Made by a program: the position numbers and the translations under genes. From Trichaptum fuscoviolaceum (taxonomy: Eukaryota > Basidiomycota > Agaricomycetes > Hymenochaetales > Trichaptaceae), in NCBI GenBank assembly GCA_910574455.1, contig CAJSYZ010000003.1, positions 5,298,833-5,359,087 of the forward strand: DNA of 60,255 nt, in the 5' to 3' direction. The notes below the pieces were generated by a model. It had not been told where the DNA came from. It saw only the letters and a program-made list of their open reading frames with translations, and did not search any database. Below are positions 56,271 through 60,255 of the stretch, in pieces. Position 1 is the first letter of the stretch; every line of letters begins with the position of its first letter.

Positions 56271-57490
56271 TAGCTTTCAACTCAGGAAATGGACTGGTTA
56301 CATGTCCAAGTCGGTCTGTTGCGTTCCTAACAGGATTGTCCCTTAATGATTACCGATTTGAATGGGAGATTGCGCTGAAGGAGCATACCTTCCATTGCCT
56401 CCAAAATCGTTGTCTTCCTTAGACATGGTAGCGTTGTGAGGGACCGTAGGCCAGCACTCGACTCCTTGTCTAGCAGATTTCACTTCGCGTCACACTATGC
56501 TCAATCCGAAGTAGGTATAGGTGATAACAAAGGAGCTGATCATACGGATGGTACTGCTTCCTCGCTGCCACAGTGACGTCTAAATTTGGCACACTGGCAA
56601 CTTCCCCCGTGAGTTCCGGGCCGACTCAGTCGAATTCAAGTTCAAGTAGTACACGCCACCGGCCAGCCCGTATGCGCGTGTTCGGGGTTATATTTAAAAC
56701 CCCTCTCCCTCCCGAACGACCCCACCTCCTTTTTGTTAACAACGTCTACGCATTGACTACTGAAGACCTATCGGACAGGAAATGTAAGTTTGTATGATTC
56801 GATTAATTGTACCGTCGCTGATCGATATAAGATCAATTAGATCAATGTCATCCGCACCCCACGATCGTCTTCAGCGTTTTCTCGTAGTTTCCTTCCGGAC
56901 CCAGCTCAACATCGCACGAGCTTCGCGCTGCTGCTGATAAGACTGGAAGATTATGCCGGCTTAGGCTGTCTATAGGTTGTTATGGCCGACTGTCGTTCAA
57001 ACTGACATCGAAGACTCAGCCATCATTTTAGCGAGCAACATTGGTTTATGTCTTTTTTCATCGGTATGTGTCTGATTCTCATATTGATGTTAATATTATG
57101 AGCTCTAAGCTTTGGGGTCACATACAGGTACAGATCGGTGCATTAAGAAGCCTTATCGTCGTAGGTGTATGCTCGTAAGCTATGGTGTTTCAATGACTAT
57201 GACCTATCGACCAGGGCTTGGGTCAGTCGGACTCAGGGTTGCAAGAATTAGCTCGAGCATTAATGAATGCTAATCTTCGATAGGTCTCTGGAGCGTCTTC
57301 AGGTTGCAGTAAGTAGGCCAACTGTCAAAGTGAAAAAATTGCTCAAATATTTATCCGTTTTTTTTGACGGGGGGGGAATCTGCAGATCGCTTTGCATCCT
57401 ATATAAGTGAACCCTTCGAATTCCTCTCCTGCATCATAATGCTTGAAATTACCACAGCATTCCTTGCCTAATCCCTCTCTTTCACACTTT
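56271..57490. other. spacer with copy-like 5' flank motif
   Basis: No gene is recognised; a 74-codon frame at 56573-56797 is unsupported. The CTTCGCGCTGCTGCTGAT/GACTGGAAGA motif near 56920-56950 resembles 14085-14125. A G9 run lies near 57370. Confidence 0.35.
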
Positions 57491-57495
57491 TCTAC

Positions 57496-60255
57496 ATGGT
57501 TAATATTATTGCCTGTTTATTGTTGGTACGGGGAGCGGTAGCGATGGAGTTCAAGAGCTTTACTCCTTTAATACGCGAATATCTTAGTATTCCCGAGGAG
57601 GACAGGAGACGGTAGTTTACAGTTGTTCAGGATGCGACAGGTACGGTCGTAGCCGCTCGTTTCTTTGAACCTCCCATTGACTGTCATCATTCCAGGTGGA
57701 CATCATATAAGTGCAAATTGTACCCTCATTTGCGGACAACTTCGGTTGTAAGTCCTTGGTTTTCGCGTTAACTCGTAATGACGTAGCAGCAAGGCACTGA
57801 CAAAAAACCTCAATAGATTCCTCCGATCAACCCATCGGTAGTGCAAACATATTCGCATCAGCCTCCTGGTTACCCGCTCATTCCGAAGGTCGAGGAAGCC
57901 ATCCAAGAGCCCAGTGTCAGCCCGGATTGTGGAGACCATCGTTATTCGGCATCAATCCCAATCTTATTCCGCGTTAAACGGACCGGCTCAAGCCTGGCGG
58001 GGCGAATGCCGCATATAATCTGTTATTTCAGCAGAATGTCCATTCACACATGGTCAGCATCAGAATGTGGCCATCAAATACCGGTCTCATACAGGCTCAT
58101 GGACCTTCGTATGCTTCTGTCATATACAGCCATATACCGTAACCTGTAGCCATACCGGTCGCACAGTTGGTCTCCGCTGCCTTCCTGGCAGGAGCCCCGC
58201 CACGTATTACCTACCCAATCGAACAACAAGTACCTCTCTACGCAGCACGTTGAACTTACGAATCACCATCGTGAACCCATTAATGATCCACTTCCTCGGT
58301 TACCTGCACGATTGCACGATCGCTCAAAACCCGACCTACCGCCCTGACATCATCTCCGAAAACCCCCCTGGAACGGGATACTTGGTTCATGCACCAGTCG
58401 ACGATCGCGGTCCGTACGCAGTTGGCACGAGGGTTCCCGCTCGTCAACCTACAAACTCTGGAGTGCCGAGCTATTATCGTGAAGCGAACCTGGAATTTGA
58501 GAGGGATAATAGGGATAGTCTATGGCCGCCGGCCTCAGGAGTTCGGAGACGTTCCCACTATACCGCCGTTGACCATCCATCGAATCATGCGGTCCCGCTA
58601 GAACGTGACAATAGCGTTGTGCGATCAGCCCGTATTCAACCGAAGGAGCGCAATAAATTACAATATTTATTCGATCTCATCCGGACAGGTTTGGAGTCCT
58701 CCGGGCTCCTGCGATCGCCTGATGGGCCGTCCCGTAGCTATGACGTAGAGAGCAGAGTCATGATAGGACTGTTGTTGCTCGTCAGCATCGTCTACGTGCA
58801 AGCCATACACGCGGATCCAAAAGTCTTGTGACCTCTAAACCGGACATGGCTCAGTACATCGTCCCGTGCCTGAACTGCAACGGGAATTCATCGACAATCA
58901 TGTTGGTGTCGATCGGTCTCCATCACATGACATTCCCCCCTTCCAATCGTATCCGCCATTGGCTCATCCGTCTTCTGCCCTGGATCATGCTCAGTACCCT
59001 CGCCGGGGTAGGTCTCCCGCTCCACGTCACAGTCATACGTGCAACCCATCAGAACATAGCCATCAGCATCGTAAAGTTCCTTTCGGTGTAAATACTTCGC
59101 AGAATGTCATCTCGCCAATCACTTCTGTGGGTGCCGTACCAGCACCTCTGGGTGACATCAGACACCAGGGCGTCAATCCGAGCTTAGGGACGCAGAGAGG
59201 GAAGACCAGAGGGAAACGACCTCGTTCGTCATCGTCGTCTGCCTTGTCTGACGCCGAAAAGGGAAAGAATGGCCGTCCGCCTGTTACTCCTGGTATTGAG
59301 CAAACCGAGAACCATGATTCTGGGTTACTTGTAGATCCTTAGATGGCAACTGTCACTATGAATTCGATGCGAGCAAGTTGCTGTGGCGCGGGGAAAGCGG
59401 ACCATTGAGCGCTGCCTTGAGTTGGGCATCGAAGTCTCCGACGAGCATTTGGCTATGGTTAGTTTGTTAGCTTCCATCCGCACTTTCAATCTGACACACG
59501 TACCAGGTCGCTGATTACAGTGAAGCGCAAAGGAAGGGCTTTATCATGGCATACAAGCATTTCAGGCGGGAGTATTTCGACGATACCCGATCCGATGAAG
59601 ATCTTGAGAAAGCAGCACGAGCTCTGTACAAAGGTTGCGAACGTCACTTTTCAGCGAGTGTTGATCGCATCACCAACATAGCTGAAGTGCACGAGAAGGA
59701 GGATTACTTCCGTGATCTCATTGCAACCCTTCTGAAGTCCGATGACCTCTCGGATTTCAATGAAACTGTGGATATCATCATTCGAGATATCCCAATGGTT
59801 GAGAAATGGATTTCGTGGTGGAGACGCCCGAGCAACGCGGCTATGATATTTCCGTCCTCCAGAGAAATGGACGATCACTTGTGGCACACCATCCCTGATA
59901 CGACGAACGCAGAAGAATCTATGCACTGGGTTCTGTATTGTAGTGTTGGAAATCGCCAAGTAGGGGTGAAGGGCGTCATAGGCCTCCTATTATTCGCGGA
60001 GTCTCTCGAAGCTATCTACGAGCACCGGATGCGTAAGTGGTATTCATTCTCTGAGAAATCATTGTTTATGTTTCATTCACAGAGGGCGGTTTCGATGACT
60101 ATCATGGAAACGATCCTGAACCTTGGCGAGATCTCTTTGAGGTAGCCGGCACAACCCATCTTGGGCGCCGGAAGATGAAGAAGACCGTCAACGACGGTTG
60201 TCCTCCCGATACTGTAAAGAAGTTGTTTGGACCACAAGGCTGCGAAATCCAGATC
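57496..60255 (+). pseudogene. transposase-like protein, probably a deletion derivative (continues off the edge)
   Basis: The 5' exon reads MEFKSFTPLIREYLSIPEED, then meets a TAG (57613-57615), then RFFEPPIDCHHS. A long Pro/Tyr/Arg-rich frame-shifting region follows (57840-59340). After a GT-AG intron (about 59458-59508) a clean frame begins: VADYSEAQRKGFIMAYKHFR, IPMVEKWISWWRRPSNAA and LWHTIPDTTNAEESMHW. The tail gives VNDGCPPDTVKKLFG. The TTNAEES segment resembles the region holding the last catalytic acid in MULE-type DDE transposases. The upstream acids are not found. A related C-terminal family is widespread in mushrooms (from memory). Confidence 0.55.

Overview
The window looks like a basidiomycete nuclear chromosome, most likely an Agaricomycete. 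Small GT-AG introns of about 45-110 bp are everywhere. The recognisable proteins are fungal (alpha-1,3-glucan synthase, Sec27/COPB2, Prp2, Cse1, Naa25), and several families appear to be mushroom-specific expansions (PHD/caspase-like proteins, F-box/LRR proteins, a transposase-like C-terminus). There is no operon structure and no bacterial signal. All family names below come from reading translations, not from a database search.

Most of the window is an accessory, decaying segment. Core housekeeping genes occur only as broken, scrambled copies. 1-2.7 kb is an alpha-1,3-glucan synthase relic with an inverted piece. 2.9-7.3 kb holds a probable SUMO-targeted RING E3 gene, partial inverted copies of it, a MITE-like element and RPP1/CLF1 fragments. 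8.4-10.6 kb and 53.9-56.3 kb hold two degraded paralogs of one unknown family. Fragments of PRP2 helicase, coatomer beta-prime and a PPR protein are dispersed through 11-12, 21.6-22.4, 24.5-28.5 and 44.5-50.7 kb. 33.7-39.5 kb holds two successive broken CSE1 copies, the second containing a NAA25 fragment.

Transposons explain much of the layout. Four elements have target duplications or terminal inverted repeats visible in the sequence: 3721-4332, 12348-13177 (9-bp duplication), 22708-23305 and 25030-27539. A fifth, at 53544, is truncated. The 25030-27539 element is hAT-like, sits inside a PPR relic, and carries pieces of two unrelated host genes (an F-box gene and a GT31 glycosyltransferase).

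Against this background a few genes look intact or nearly intact: two RING proteins with N-terminal SUMO-interaction-like motifs (6.4-7.3 and 40.3-41.0 kb), a PHD-finger/caspase-like/zinc-ribbon protein (42.2-44.1 kb), a two-chromodomain protein with a duplicated out-of-frame exon (30.1-31.5 kb), and a small Pro/Ala-rich gene in a near-perfect 1,549-bp tandem triplication (16.9-21.2 kb). The RING, PHD-caspase and chromodomain genes all suggest chromatin, SUMO/ubiquitin or proteolysis roles. They are the best candidates for an undescribed system, but their functional link is inference.
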